From NCBI GenBank assembly GCA_964276095.1, contig CAXYDR010000003.1, positions 682,001 to 746,000 on the forward strand: 64,000 nt of DNA, given 5' to 3'. Source of the DNA: GCA-2733415 sp964276095 (lineage in GTDB: Bacteria > Bacteroidota > Bacteroidia > Flavobacteriales > Flavobacteriaceae). Below, in pieces: positions 34,891 through 42,976 of this stretch. Every line of letters starts with the position of its first letter. Position 1 is the first letter of the stretch. Below the pieces are notes generated by a model, which was not told where the DNA came from, did no database searches, and was given only the letters and a program-made list of their open reading frames with translations. The position numbers and the translations under genes are program-made.

Positions 34891-35331
34891 TTAATTATAA
34901 ATTCGGATTATATTCCCATTGTTTTCAACTCTATAAGCTTTCAAACAATTACTTGTAGTTCCTGATATTTGTTGGCCTGTTAACAATTCGTACTTATTTC
35001 CATCATCACATTGACAACTTAATTCTATTCCAGAAATAGTCATTAAAGAGCAACTATTTGGCCCATGTGCTGGATCACTCGCTTCAAAAGCAACTATTGA
35101 ACTTCCTGAGTTGTACAGATAAATTCCCATAACACCATATCCGCCTACATATAAAGAATTACCTGCAAACTGAAGCCCACTATATTGAGGTAAGTTTAGG
35201 TTGATTGCACTACCTGTATCAAAACTATAATTAGGTAGTAATAAACTAACACATCCAGCTTGAATAGCATCGTCTTTTTTACAATTTCCAAATAATGTAA
35301 TTATAAATATACCTAATAAAATCTTCTTCAT
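34891..35331 (-). CDS. Rieske-like fold lipoprotein without evident cluster ligands
   Basis: A 146-residue predicted lipoprotein with Cys17 in the lipobox (Phe-Gly-Asn-Cys). The C-terminal half (about 78-146) resembles Rieske [2Fe-2S] domains of Bacteroidota lipoproteins: Ala-Phe-Glu-Ala-Ser-Asp, a Cys-Gln-Cys hairpin, Leu-Thr-Gly-Gln and Leu-Lys-Ala-Tyr-Arg-Val. The usual Cys-x-His pairs are degenerate: Cys-Gln-Cys-Asp-Asp takes the place of Cys-Pro-Cys-His-Gly, so a Rieske cluster is unlikely. The gene faces arfB convergently and diverges from greA. Confidence 0.65.
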   Translation of the reverse strand: MKKILLGIFIITLFGNCKKDDAIQAGCVSLLLPNYSFDTGSAINLNLPQYSGLQFAGNSLYVGGYGVMGIYLYNSGSSIVAFEASDPAHGPNSCSLMTISGIELSCQCDDGNKYELLTGQQISGTTSNCLKAYRVENNGNIIRIYN

Positions 35332-35351
35332 GATGGAATTTTAAATGAGCT

Positions 35352-35359
35352 CAAATTTA
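35352..35359 (-). promoter_or_regulatory. -7 element for the Rieske-like lipoprotein gene
   Basis: TAAATTTG on the minus strand, 20 bp before the ATG at 35331. No TTG at the expected distance. Confidence 0.4.
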
Positions 35360-35379
35360 CAATAAATGCTAAAATTTAT

Positions 35380-35387
35380 TATATTTG
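35380..35387 (+). promoter_or_regulatory. -7 element upstream of greA
   Basis: TATATTTG matches TAnnTTTG; the predicted start is near 35393, which gives greA an untranslated leader of about 160 nt. A hairpin with T-run begins within a few bases of that start. No clear -33 box was seen. Confidence 0.45.
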
Positions 35388-35394
35388 TTAGTAG

Positions 35395-35420
35395 AAATCC
35401 TGTTTTTAACGGGATTTTTT
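35395..35420 (+). terminator. Terminator-like hairpin in the greA leader (candidate attenuator)
   Basis: AAATCCTG / CGGGATTT with one G-T wobble and a TTTTTAA loop is followed by six T. It lies just after the proposed greA start and 135 bp before its ATG, so it should end most transcripts early unless read through. Confidence 0.5.
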
Positions 35421-35554
35421 ATGTTTTAGTATAAGTAGAGAAGCTAATTTTATCTTAGGCATAGCCAAAAAGGGTGAAATTATCAATATAATTATTGAAA
35501 TCGAGAGGACAAATCAAGAGGACAAACCCTATTAATGGGATAAAAAATGACGTT

Positions 35555-36031
35555 ATGAGTAAGGTATCTTATTATAGTGAAGAAGGATTACGAAATTTAA
35601 GAGACGAGTTAAATCAATTAAGAGATGTTGAACGCCCAAAGGCCTCTCAAGATATTGCTGATGCTAGAGACAAAGGAGATTTGTCGGAAAATGCAGAATA
35701 TGATGCCGCAAAAGAAGCGCAAGGAATGTTAGAAATGCGTATTGCTAAGTTAGAAACTGTAGTTTCAAATGCTAGAATTATTGACGAATCACAATTAGAC
35801 ACTTCTAAAGTTTTAATTCACTCTAAGGTAAAAATAAAAAATCAACTGAACGGGATGGAAATGGTATACTCGATAGTTGCTGAAAGTGAGGCTGATTTAA
35901 AAACTGGTAAAATATCTGTAAGCTCACCAATCGGAAGAGGCTTATTAGGAAGTTCTGTTGGCGATATTGCTGAAGTACAAGTTCCAAACGGGGTTATGAA
36001 ATTTGAAATATTAGACATTTCTAGAATATAA
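35555..36031 (+). CDS. greA: Transcription elongation factor GreA
   Basis: Rescues backtracked RNA polymerase by promoting cleavage of the nascent RNA. The 158-residue product has the N-terminal antiparallel coiled coil (about 1-75) with the tip acidic residues in Asp-Leu-Ser-Glu-Asn-Ala-Glu-Tyr, and the FKBP-like C-terminal domain (about 80-158) with Ile-Gly-Arg-Gly-Leu-Leu-Gly. The ATG at 35555 gives the normal family length; an in-frame ATG at 35495 would add 20 residues of leader with no family match. The leader contains a terminator-like hairpin and a tandem AGAGGACAAA repeat. The HIT gene follows by 39 bp. Confidence 0.97.
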   Translation: MSKVSYYSEEGLRNLRDELNQLRDVERPKASQDIADARDKGDLSENAEYDAAKEAQGMLEMRIAKLETVVSNARIIDESQLDTSKVLIHSKVKIKNQLNGMEMVYSIVAESEADLKTGKISVSSPIGRGLLGSSVGDIAEVQVPNGVMKFEILDISRI

Positions 36032-36070
36032 GATTCACAAGGCTCACAATAGGTTAAAAAAACATCAATT

Positions 36071-36460
36071 ATGGCATCAATTTTCACAAAAATAATCTCA
36101 GGAGAAATCCCTTGCTACAAAGTTGCAGAAACTGAAGATTTCTTAGCGTTTTTAGATATTAATCCAAATGCAAAAGGACACACCCTTTGTATTCCTAAAA
36201 AAGAAGAAAATAACATTTTTGATTTGGATGAGAATGAATATGTTGAACTAATGAAATTCTCTCGTAAAGTAGCAAAAGGTGTCGAAAAAGTTATTGACTG
36301 TAAAAGAATTGGCATGACCGTTATTGGTTTAGAAGTACCTCATGTACACGTACATTTAATTCCCCTAACAACTATGGAAGACGCACGTTTTATCAATAAA
36401 CAACAAGTATCTCCAGAAGAATTTAAGAATATTGCTAATCAAATTAGCGAGGCTATCTAA
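36071..36460 (+). CDS. HIT-family protein
   Basis: A 129-residue histidine-triad nucleotide hydrolase. The triad motif His-Val-His-Val-His-Leu is near residue 95, and Phe-Leu-Asp-Ile-Asn-Pro near residue 28 is the usual substrate-side block. Members hydrolyse AMP from aminoacyl- or other adenylates. It follows greA by 39 bp on the same strand and probably shares its transcript. Confidence 0.93.
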   Translation: MASIFTKIISGEIPCYKVAETEDFLAFLDINPNAKGHTLCIPKKEENNIFDLDENEYVELMKFSRKVAKGVEKVIDCKRIGMTVIGLEVPHVHVHLIPLTTMEDARFINKQQVSPEEFKNIANQISEAI

Positions 36461-36543
36461 AGACCAGTCCTGAATACATGTATTCAGGACATAGTTTTCT
36501 TCCAAAACAAGCTACTTGATATAATTAAACCTATAGCTAGTAA

Positions 36544-37692
36544 TCAAACCACCGTTTTTAAACTAATTTGAATCACTGACCCTTTATCAATTTCTGATGA
36601 TAGCACGGAAATTCTTCCGTTATGATAATCTTCAACAATTCGCTTAGAAAGGGACAAACCTAAGCCCCAACCCCGTTTTTTGGTTGTATGTCCAGGTTCA
36701 AATATTTTATTAAACTGTGATTTTACAATTCCTTTTCCAGAGTCATGAACTTGTATATATACAATATCCTCTAACTGGTGTAATTTAACCAACAATTCCC
36801 CTTTACCCCTCATTGCATCAATAGCATTTTTTATAAGGTTTTCAATAGTCCAACTAAATAGTTGAGAGTTTAAATTCACATAGATTTCTTCATCTTTAGC
36901 TTCAAAAGAAAACTTAACCAATTTAGACGAGCGTGATTCTAAATAATGGAAAGTTTGCCTAGTTTCTAGCACAATATTTTTCCTCTCCAGCTTAGGTATC
37001 GATCCTATTTTAGAAAATCGTTCCGTAATCGTTTGTAATCTATCAATATCTTTAGTCATTTCTTGCAACATATCATCAGGTACATTTTCCATTTTTAAAA
37101 TCTCAACCCAACCTATTAAAGAAGACAACGGAGTACCTATTTGATGCGCTGTTTCCTTTGCCATACCAGCCCATAATTTATTTTGCTCTGCAATTTTAGT
37201 CGATTTATAAAAAAAGAACACAACACTCCCAAACAGGAACATAATTAACACTAATGCTAATGGATAATATTTCAATTTATTTATTAAAGACGAATTTCCA
37301 TAATAAATAGTCTGTAATACCTCCCCTTTAAATTTAGCTTCAATAGGAGTGTTTTCTTCCTTAAATCTACTAACTAATTTTTTTATTCTTAATGAATCTG
37401 GACTTGTAACGTTTTTTATATTTTGCAAATCATACTCTCCTTTATTGTTCATTATAATCATGGGAGTAGTGTGATTGCTTTGAAGTATTTCTAAAGATAA
37501 TTCATTAATCACTGCATTTAAATCATCATTATTATTTACATCATCAAAAGCATGTGCCCAAATATTCATTTTTACACGTTCTTCTTCTTTAAAGTTTTGG
37601 AAAAAAGTATAGGTATTCCACAAAATCAGGGTTACCAATATTGAGGAAATTAAAATGCTGACCCAGCGAAATAGATTTTTATTTTCAAACAT
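36544..37692 (-). CDS. Sensor histidine kinase, orphan
   Basis: A 382-residue inner-membrane kinase. TM1 (about 8-30), an extracytoplasmic loop of roughly 110 residues, TM2 (about 143-163), then the dimerisation helix with His183 (Glu-Thr-Ala-His-Gln-Ile-Gly-Thr-Pro) and an HATPase domain with Asn-box (Asn-Leu-Ile-Lys-Asn-Ala), Asp-Ser-Gly-Lys-Gly and Gly-Leu-Gly-Leu-Ser. No HAMP domain is obvious. An ATG at 37740 would add 16 residues before the first membrane helix; 37692 is preferred. No response-regulator gene adjoins it. Confidence 0.9.
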   Translation of the reverse strand: MFENKNLFRWVSILISSILVTLILWNTYTFFQNFKEEERVKMNIWAHAFDDVNNNDDLNAVINELSLEILQSNHTTPMIIMNNKGEYDLQNIKNVTSPDSLRIKKLVSRFKEENTPIEAKFKGEVLQTIYYGNSSLINKLKYYPLALVLIMFLFGSVVFFFYKSTKIAEQNKLWAGMAKETAHQIGTPLSSLIGWVEILKMENVPDDMLQEMTKDIDRLQTITERFSKIGSIPKLERKNIVLETRQTFHYLESRSSKLVKFSFEAKDEEIYVNLNSQLFSWTIENLIKNAIDAMRGKGELLVKLHQLEDIVYIQVHDSGKGIVKSQFNKIFEPGHTTKKRGWGLGLSLSKRIVEDYHNGRISVLSSEIDKGSVIQISLKTVV

Positions 37693-37784
37693 TAATTCAA
37701 ATGGTTTAAGTAAACTAAAATAACATTTTTTGTGATACAATACGTATTTGCAAGCACTGGTTATTTATTGATTCTTTTTTTAAC

Positions 37785-37792
37785 TATTTTTG
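37785..37792 (+). promoter_or_regulatory. -7 element for the flavin reductase gene
   Basis: TATTTTTG ends 17 bp before the ATG at 37810. The nearest TTG is only 14 bp upstream, too close for a standard -33. Confidence 0.45.
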
Positions 37793-37809
37793 AAATCAAA
37801 ATAATAACT

Positions 37810-38682
37810 ATGTTATCAATAAATCCAAACGAAATTTCTGTAGCAAAATTACATGGATACCTTTTAGGAAGTGTAGCTCCTAGGCCTATTGCTTTTGCAA
37901 GTACAGTAGATACTGAAGGAAACCCAAATTTAGCTCCTTTTAGTTTTTTTAATGTTTTTAGTGCAAATCCACCAATTATGGTGTTTTCGCCAGCAAGAAG
38001 CGTGAAAGACAACACTACTAAACATACACTGGATAATTGTATTGCAACCAAAGAAGTTGTTATAAATGTAGTTAATTATGATATGGCTCATCAAATGTCA
38101 TTAGCAAGTACCGCATATGAACAAGGCGTAAATGAGTTTGAAAAATCTGGGTTTACAATGTTAGCTTCAGAAAAGATAGCTCCTTTTCGTGTTGCCGAAA
38201 GTCCTGTTCAATTTGAATGTAAAGTAAAAGAAGTTATTGCTTTAGGAGATGAAGGTGGTGCTGGAAATATGATCATCTGTGAAGTTGTTAAAGTTCATAT
38301 ACAAGAAGATGTTTTAGATGAAGAGGGAAGAATTGATCAATATAAAATTGATTTAATCGCTAGAGCTGGCGGTAGTTTTTATAGTAGAGCAAAAGAAGGA
38401 TTCTTTGAAATCCCTAAGCCAATAGCAACTTTAGGTATTGGTGTAGATGCTATCCCAACACATATTAAGAACAGTAAAATATTAACCGGAAATGATTTAG
38501 GAATGCTTGGTAATGTAGAAGAAATCCCTTCTAATGAAGAAGTTACTACTTTTAAAAAACAAACTATGGAGCGTTGCCCTCATCTTTTAGAAGCTAGTCA
38601 AGAAGACATTCACAAAAAAGCACATGACTACCTTAAAAAAGGAGATGTTGCTACTGCATGGAAAATATTGTTAATAAAATAA
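37810..38682 (+). CDS. Flavin reductase-like domain protein
   Basis: A 290-residue FMN-binding split-barrel protein. The N-terminal domain (about 10-190) has Ser-Val-Ala-Pro-Arg-Pro-Ile-Ala-Phe, the FMN site of the flavin-reductase-like family, and Phe-Ser-Phe-Phe-Asn-Val. The last 90 residues are a separate helical tail seen in the Bacteroidota members. Substrate unknown. The ATG at 37810 follows a good -7 element, whereas the upstream in-frame start would lie before it. Confidence 0.88.
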   Translation: MLSINPNEISVAKLHGYLLGSVAPRPIAFASTVDTEGNPNLAPFSFFNVFSANPPIMVFSPARSVKDNTTKHTLDNCIATKEVVINVVNYDMAHQMSLASTAYEQGVNEFEKSGFTMLASEKIAPFRVAESPVQFECKVKEVIALGDEGGAGNMIICEVVKVHIQEDVLDEEGRIDQYKIDLIARAGGSFYSRAKEGFFEIPKPIATLGIGVDAIPTHIKNSKILTGNDLGMLGNVEEIPSNEEVTTFKKQTMERCPHLLEASQEDIHKKAHDYLKKGDVATAWKILLIK

Positions 38683-38737
38683 TTACAAACAGTAATTTTT
38701 TCAACAGTCAAAATGTGTTAAACTGTTCAATTTTAAC

Positions 38738-38745
38738 TATTTTTG
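38738..38745 (+). promoter_or_regulatory. -7 element for the DUF3127 gene
   Basis: TATTTTTG lies 33 bp before the ATG at 38779; it overlaps an alternative upstream ATG-less extension of the reading frame, so it supports the shorter protein. No clear -33 element. Confidence 0.45.
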
Positions 38746-38778
38746 GCATTGAAAATATTACATACTAATACACGAATA

Positions 38779-39159
38779 ATGGAAGTACAAGGGAAAATTA
38801 AAATGGTAGGGCAAACTCAAGCTTTTGGAAGTAATGGGTTTAGAAAGAGAGAAGTAGTATTAACTACAGAGGAACAATACCCACAATCTATTATGATTGA
38901 ATTTGTTCAAGATAAATGTGATTTATTAAACTCATACCAAGTTGGACAAGATGTAAAAATTTCAATCAACTTAAGAGGTAGAGAATGGGTTAACCCACAA
39001 GGAGAAACTAAATACTTCAACTCTATACAAGGTTGGAGAATTGAAAACCTAATGGCAGCTCAAGGTGGAGCTCCTGGGATGCCTCCAGTTGCACCAGTAG
39101 ATGCTTTTGAACCTACTTCAGATTTAAAAGAACAAGATCACGACGATTTACCTTTCTAA
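38779..39159 (+). CDS. DUF3127 domain protein
   Basis: A 126-residue small protein. The first 90 residues form an OB-fold-like DUF3127 domain (Met-Glu-Val-Gln-Gly-Lys-Ile, Phe-Arg-Lys-Arg-Glu, and a later Asn-Ser-Ile-Gln-Gly-Trp), followed by a Pro/Gly-rich linker and an acidic end Asp-Asp-Leu-Pro-Phe. The last residues resemble the protein-interaction tail of single-stranded DNA-binding proteins, a point worth noting since the fold is OB-like. Its role is not established. It has a terminator 25 bp after the stop. Confidence 0.85.
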   Translation: MEVQGKIKMVGQTQAFGSNGFRKREVVLTTEEQYPQSIMIEFVQDKCDLLNSYQVGQDVKISINLRGREWVNPQGETKYFNSIQGWRIENLMAAQGGAPGMPPVAPVDAFEPTSDLKEQDHDDLPF

Positions 39160-39184
39160 GTCAAATTAGGAATTATAATTTATT

Positions 39185-39218
39185 AAAGCCATTTCGACAA
39201 GTTCGAAATGGCTTTTAC
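39185..39218 (+). terminator. Terminator of the DUF3127 gene
   Basis: AAAGCCATTTCGA / TCGAAATGGCTTT with a CAAGT loop, followed by T-rich sequence. Confidence 0.82.
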
Positions 39219-39287
39219 TTTTCTTCTACATATCTTAATTGTTATGACTACAAATAATTCGTAATTTTCGCCTGTAAAACTTTGCTC

Positions 39288-40655
39288 ATGAACTTTACCC
39301 AAACCATAGAAAACATATTTAAGCGTTTCCTCCCCTCTCCTTTTACTATTGCAGTATTACTTACGTTACTTACCATTTTTTTAGCTTTCTTTTTTACTGA
39401 ATCAAATTCTGATACTCATTTTATTTCCATATTAAAACATTGGGAAAGTGGAATTTGGAACAGTAAACTATTAGTTTTTGCTTATCAAATGATTCTTATA
39501 TTAGTACTCGGGCATATTTTAGTGTTAAGTAAACCAGTTGACAAGATAATTAACAAATTAGTCGTGTTCACAACATCAACTGCATCAGCGGTTGTTTTAG
39601 TTAGCTTTACAACAATGTTAGTCGCTTTTTTAAATTGGGGCTTAGGATTGATCTTTGGTGCAATTTTAGCGAGAAAAGTAGCTGAATACGCACAAAGAAA
39701 TAACATCCCTATTAACTACCCTATAATTGGAGCTGCTGGGTATGTTGGTTTAATGATATGGCATTCTGGAATGAGTGGATCTGCACCTTTGGATGCTGCA
39801 GGAAAAGGCCGAATAAAAGAATTATTAGCAAATACATCTTCCAGCACAATATCAGAACTACCAGATATGATAGCTACAAGCAGTACTATCTTCAGCCATT
39901 GGAATTTAATATTGTTTGCTATTTTACTCATTATCATTCCTCTATTTTTATATTTCATTGCTAAAAAGACAACTCCAACTCAATTAAACTTACCAGAATA
40001 CAAGTTCAACACCGAATCCAATGACTTAATTGGAGCTGAAAAATTAGATCATTCAAAAATACTAGCTTGGGTATTTGGCGGGTTATTATTACTAGTTTTT
40101 TTCTATAAATACGGTGCTTCAGCACTACGACTCAACTTTACATTAAATGCTATAAATTTATTAATGCTAAGTCTGGCTGTAATTTTTCATAGTAAATTTA
40201 GTAGTTTTTTTAAGGCATTAGAAGAAGCTATAAAAGGAACTGCAGGTATACTAATTCAATTCCCCTTGTATTTCGGTATCATGGGAATTATGACTGCAAC
40301 TGGAATGGTTACTCAAGTTTCGGATTTCTTCGTATCTATAGCTACAGAAACTACTTTACCAATATTTACATTTTTTAGCGCAGGATTAGTCAATATATTT
40401 GTACCAAGTGGTGGTGGCCAATGGGTTATTCAAGGGCCAATAGTATTAGAATCTGCTTTAAAACTAGGTGTTCCACTACCAAAAGCCATCATGGCATTAG
40501 CCTATGGAGATCAAATCACTAACATGTTACAACCTTTTTGGGCACTACCTTTATTAGGAATCACAAAACTAAAAGCAAGGGAAATTCTACCCTATACGTT
40601 GCTACTAATGCTTGTTGGTTCAATTATTTATATACTTGGATTGTTAATATTTTAA
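39288..40655 (+). CDS. Short-chain fatty acid transporter (AtoE family)
   Basis: A 455-residue integral membrane permease with about 11-12 hydrophobic segments, matching the AtoE/short-chain fatty acid transporter family. Typical motifs: Asn-Trp-Gly-Leu-Gly-Leu-Ile-Phe-Gly near 115, His-Ser-Gly-Met-Ser-Gly-Ser-Ala-Pro-Leu near 160 and Val-Pro-Ser-Gly-Gly-Gly-Gln-Trp near 370. The family imports acetoacetate and other short fatty acids. The ATG at 39288 is preferred over the TTG two codons before. The aat gene follows by 10 bp. Confidence 0.93.
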   Translation: MNFTQTIENIFKRFLPSPFTIAVLLTLLTIFLAFFFTESNSDTHFISILKHWESGIWNSKLLVFAYQMILILVLGHILVLSKPVDKIINKLVVFTTSTASAVVLVSFTTMLVAFLNWGLGLIFGAILARKVAEYAQRNNIPINYPIIGAAGYVGLMIWHSGMSGSAPLDAAGKGRIKELLANTSSSTISELPDMIATSSTIFSHWNLILFAILLIIIPLFLYFIAKKTTPTQLNLPEYKFNTESNDLIGAEKLDHSKILAWVFGGLLLLVFFYKYGASALRLNFTLNAINLLMLSLAVIFHSKFSSFFKALEEAIKGTAGILIQFPLYFGIMGIMTATGMVTQVSDFFVSIATETTLPIFTFFSAGLVNIFVPSGGGQWVIQGPIVLESALKLGVPLPKAIMALAYGDQITNMLQPFWALPLLGITKLKAREILPYTLLLMLVGSIIYILGLLIF

Positions 40656-40665
40656 AAAAATAAGA

Positions 40666-41304
40666 ATGCATCTATTAACTGAAAAAAACATTTTTCCACA
40701 TCCATCTGAAGCTGATGCTAATGGCTTAGTAGCTATTGGAGGGGATTTATCTATAGAACGACTTTTACTAGCTTATAACAACGGAATATTCCCTTGGTAC
40801 AATGAGGGAGAACCTTTATTATGGTGGTCACCAAATCCGAGAATGGTATTATTCCCGAAAGAATTACGTGTATCAAAAAGCATGAGGGTTCTTTTAAGAA
40901 AACAACTTTTTCAAATTACATTCAATAAAGCTTTTGAGACTGTTATTAAACAGTGTGCAAAAATAAAAAGAGATGATCAAGATGACACTTGGATAACAAA
41001 TGACATGACCGAAGCCTATATTAATCTACACAAAAAAGGAATTGCAACTTCGGTAGAAGTTTGGCAAGACGAGAAACTAGTTGGCGGACTTTATGGCATT
41101 GATTTAAAAGACAAAAAAATATTTTGTGGGGAAAGCATGTTTTCAAAAGTAAGTAATGCCTCAAAAGTCGCTTTTATCACTTTAGTACAAGAATTAAAAA
41201 CTAAAGGATACAACCTAATAGATTGCCAAATGCACACCAGCCACCTTGAAAGTCTAGGTGCAAGAGAAATTGACAGAGAAGAGTTTCTTCAAGCATTAAA
41301 ATAA
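40666..41304 (+). CDS. aat: Leucyl/phenylalanyl-tRNA-protein transferase
   Basis: Adds Leu or Phe from aminoacyl-tRNA to N-terminal Arg/Lys of proteins, marking them for ClpS/ClpAP under the N-end rule. The 212-residue protein has the whole family signature: Phe-Pro-His-Pro near the start, Gly-Leu-Val-Ala-Ile-Gly-Gly-Asp-Leu near 21, Ile-Phe-Pro-Trp-Tyr near 40 and Trp-Trp-Ser-Pro-Asn-Pro-Arg near 51. It follows the fatty acid transporter by 10 bp and ends at a strong bidirectional terminator. Confidence 0.95.
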   Translation: MHLLTEKNIFPHPSEADANGLVAIGGDLSIERLLLAYNNGIFPWYNEGEPLLWWSPNPRMVLFPKELRVSKSMRVLLRKQLFQITFNKAFETVIKQCAKIKRDDQDDTWITNDMTEAYINLHKKGIATSVEVWQDEKLVGGLYGIDLKDKKIFCGESMFSKVSNASKVAFITLVQELKTKGYNLIDCQMHTSHLESLGAREIDREEFLQALK

Positions 41305-41320
41305 ATACTTCTAAATTAGT

Positions 41321-41365
41321 AAGCATAAAAAAAGTCCTGCGATTGCAGGACTTTTTTTATGCTTA
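41321..41365. terminator. Bidirectional terminator between aat and the exb cluster
   Basis: AAGCATAAAAAAAGTCCTGC / GCAGGACTTTTTTTATGCTT, a perfect stem with a short GATT loop serving both converging genes. Confidence 0.9.
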
Positions 41366-41379
41366 TATTAAATACTAGC

Positions 41380-41850
41380 TTATTTCGTTGCTGGCTTAAC
41401 CGACAAGTAACTAATTTTTAACATGTTTTCTTTACGAAGCTCTTGCTTTACATCAGAAACTAATCCCATATTGGCATTTCTATCAACTTTTAAAGCTGTA
41501 ACCATGAATGGTATAATTTCTTCTGTTCTCAAAGCTCTTTCAGCGTGAATGAATTGTTTCAATTCAGAAGGTTGTGCAATTTTATCATTTAATTGTAAAA
41601 CTGCTTCTTCTCCAAATTTCTCATATCCCGCAACTGGTTTCCCTGCGAAGATATACATAACTCTATCGTTTTTACGATTTAGTTTTTCTATATCATCCGC
41701 TTCTGGCAACTTATTCTCTACCATTAATGAATTGTCTTTCATAACTGTAACCGTCATAAAAAAGAACAATAACATAAATACGATATCTGGTAAAGCTGCT
41801 GTGGAAGCCTGAGGTAATTCACCGTCTTTTTTCTTTTTAAACTTTGCCAT
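41380..41850 (-). CDS. ExbD/TolR-family energy transducer (second copy)
   Basis: Component of a TonB-type proton-driven energy transducer. The 156-residue protein has a short cytoplasmic N-terminus, one transmembrane helix (about 20-42) with the essential membrane Asp at residue 22 (Leu-Pro-Asp-Ile-Val-Phe) and a periplasmic domain. It lies 2 bp after the other exbD gene. Two different ExbD copies behind one ExbB is common in Flavobacteriaceae. Confidence 0.92.
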   Translation of the reverse strand: MAKFKKKKDGELPQASTAALPDIVFMLLFFFMTVTVMKDNSLMVENKLPEADDIEKLNRKNDRVMYIFAGKPVAGYEKFGEEAVLQLNDKIAQPSELKQFIHAERALRTEEIIPFMVTALKVDRNANMGLVSDVKQELRKENMLKISYLSVKPATK

Positions 41851-41852
41851 AA

Positions 41853-42485
41853 TTAATTAGTTTTAGATGGTACTTCAGAAATAAATTGAGTGTACATCTT
41901 CTTTAATTTCTTCAAACGTGTATCAAGCTTTTCTTTTAAAGCTGCATCTTTTACTTTTGGATCTTTAAAAATAGCATTCATTGCTGTAAATGTATTCCCT
42001 GCTCCGTATAAACGAACTGCTTCTCTATTACGTAATTCAGTATAAGCTGCACCTAATTCGTTCTGAATAGACACATAAAGACTGTATGACGTTTCACGTT
42101 CGTTCTTTAATGCAATAATTGCTTTTGAAGGGTGATCAGACGACTCAGTACTTCTAGCACCTTGACAGTAATCACATTTTTCTCCATCTGCACTAACTCC
42201 ACCTCCGTTGTCAATGAATTCAATAGCAGCTTTTTTCAAGTCTTTAAGCTCCATTCGCTCATCTTCAACTAACAGCTCATCATTCTTATTTACTACAACA
42301 GTAAAAATGTTTTTCTTTTTAATTATCGGAGGATTTGGTGGCGGCACATCTTCCCAACGAGGAAGCTTACGCGTTATTCCATTGTCCTGTTCAATAGTTG
42401 TAGTTACTAAGAAGAAAATTAGAAGCAAGAAAGCAATATCTGCCATAGATCCTGCGTTCACTTCAGGTATTGATCTTTTTGCCAT
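41853..42485 (-). CDS. ExbD/TolR-family energy transducer (first copy, long periplasmic domain)
   Basis: A 210-residue ExbD. The membrane Asp is at residue 16 (Met-Ala-Asp-Ile-Ala-Phe) in the single TM helix (about 14-33), after a proline-rich stretch. The periplasmic part is about 50 residues longer than in E. coli ExbD, with a Cys-Asp-Tyr-Cys motif near residue 104 that could form a disulfide. It lies 4 bp after the preceding membrane protein and 2 bp before the second exbD. Confidence 0.9.
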   Translation of the reverse strand: MAKRSIPEVNAGSMADIAFLLLIFFLVTTTIEQDNGITRKLPRWEDVPPPNPPIIKKKNIFTVVVNKNDELLVEDERMELKDLKKAAIEFIDNGGGVSADGEKCDYCQGARSTESSDHPSKAIIALKNERETSYSLYVSIQNELGAAYTELRNREAVRLYGAGNTFTAMNAIFKDPKVKDAALKEKLDTRLKKLKKMYTQFISEVPSKTN

Positions 42486-42489
42486 AATT

Positions 42490-42912
42490 TTATTTATTTA
42501 AAGCTTTCTTAACTCCAGATGCAACCATAGCACCTAATGCTACAATAATTAAAATGTAAAATACTCTTAAACCAGTACCTACTAATTTTGATCCAGACTC
42601 AGAAACCATTTGTTCTCCAGTTCCGTTTATCACTTCTTGTCCGTCAGACAATCCATAACTAATTCCTATAATTGCTAATAATGCTACAATAGCAATACCT
42701 GCAACTTTAATTTTTGCTGGGTTAGAAGCTATATTTTTCAATGACAACACAATTGCAATTGCACCTGCACCATACACTAATAGTTTTCCAAACCACAACA
42801 TCATGTCAATTGCTGAACTATTATCATCTCCTTTGATAATCATAACCCATAACACAACAGCTACAAGACTAATTACAGCAATAGCAACTGTTAACATTTT
42901 TTGTAAATTCAT
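42490..42912 (-). CDS. Four-helix membrane protein of the exb cluster
   Basis: A 140-residue protein with four predicted transmembrane helices (about 6-26, 35-58, 70-88, 112-135) separated by short loops. No known domain was recognised. It sits between exbB and exbD in the same orientation, with 4 bp to the first exbD; a small membrane protein in this place is usual for the Flavobacteriaceae exb cluster, so a structural role in the TonB motor is plausible but unproved. Confidence 0.78.
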   Translation of the reverse strand: MNLQKMLTVAIAVISLVAVVLWVMIIKGDDNSSAIDMMLWFGKLLVYGAGAIAIVLSLKNIASNPAKIKVAGIAIVALLAIIGISYGLSDGQEVINGTGEQMVSESGSKLVGTGLRVFYILIIVALGAMVASGVKKALNK

Positions 42913-42976
42913 AATTATTATGTTTTTACCTTGATTATTTACGCACTTAAAATAGCTTGTAAAATGTCAAGAGTTA

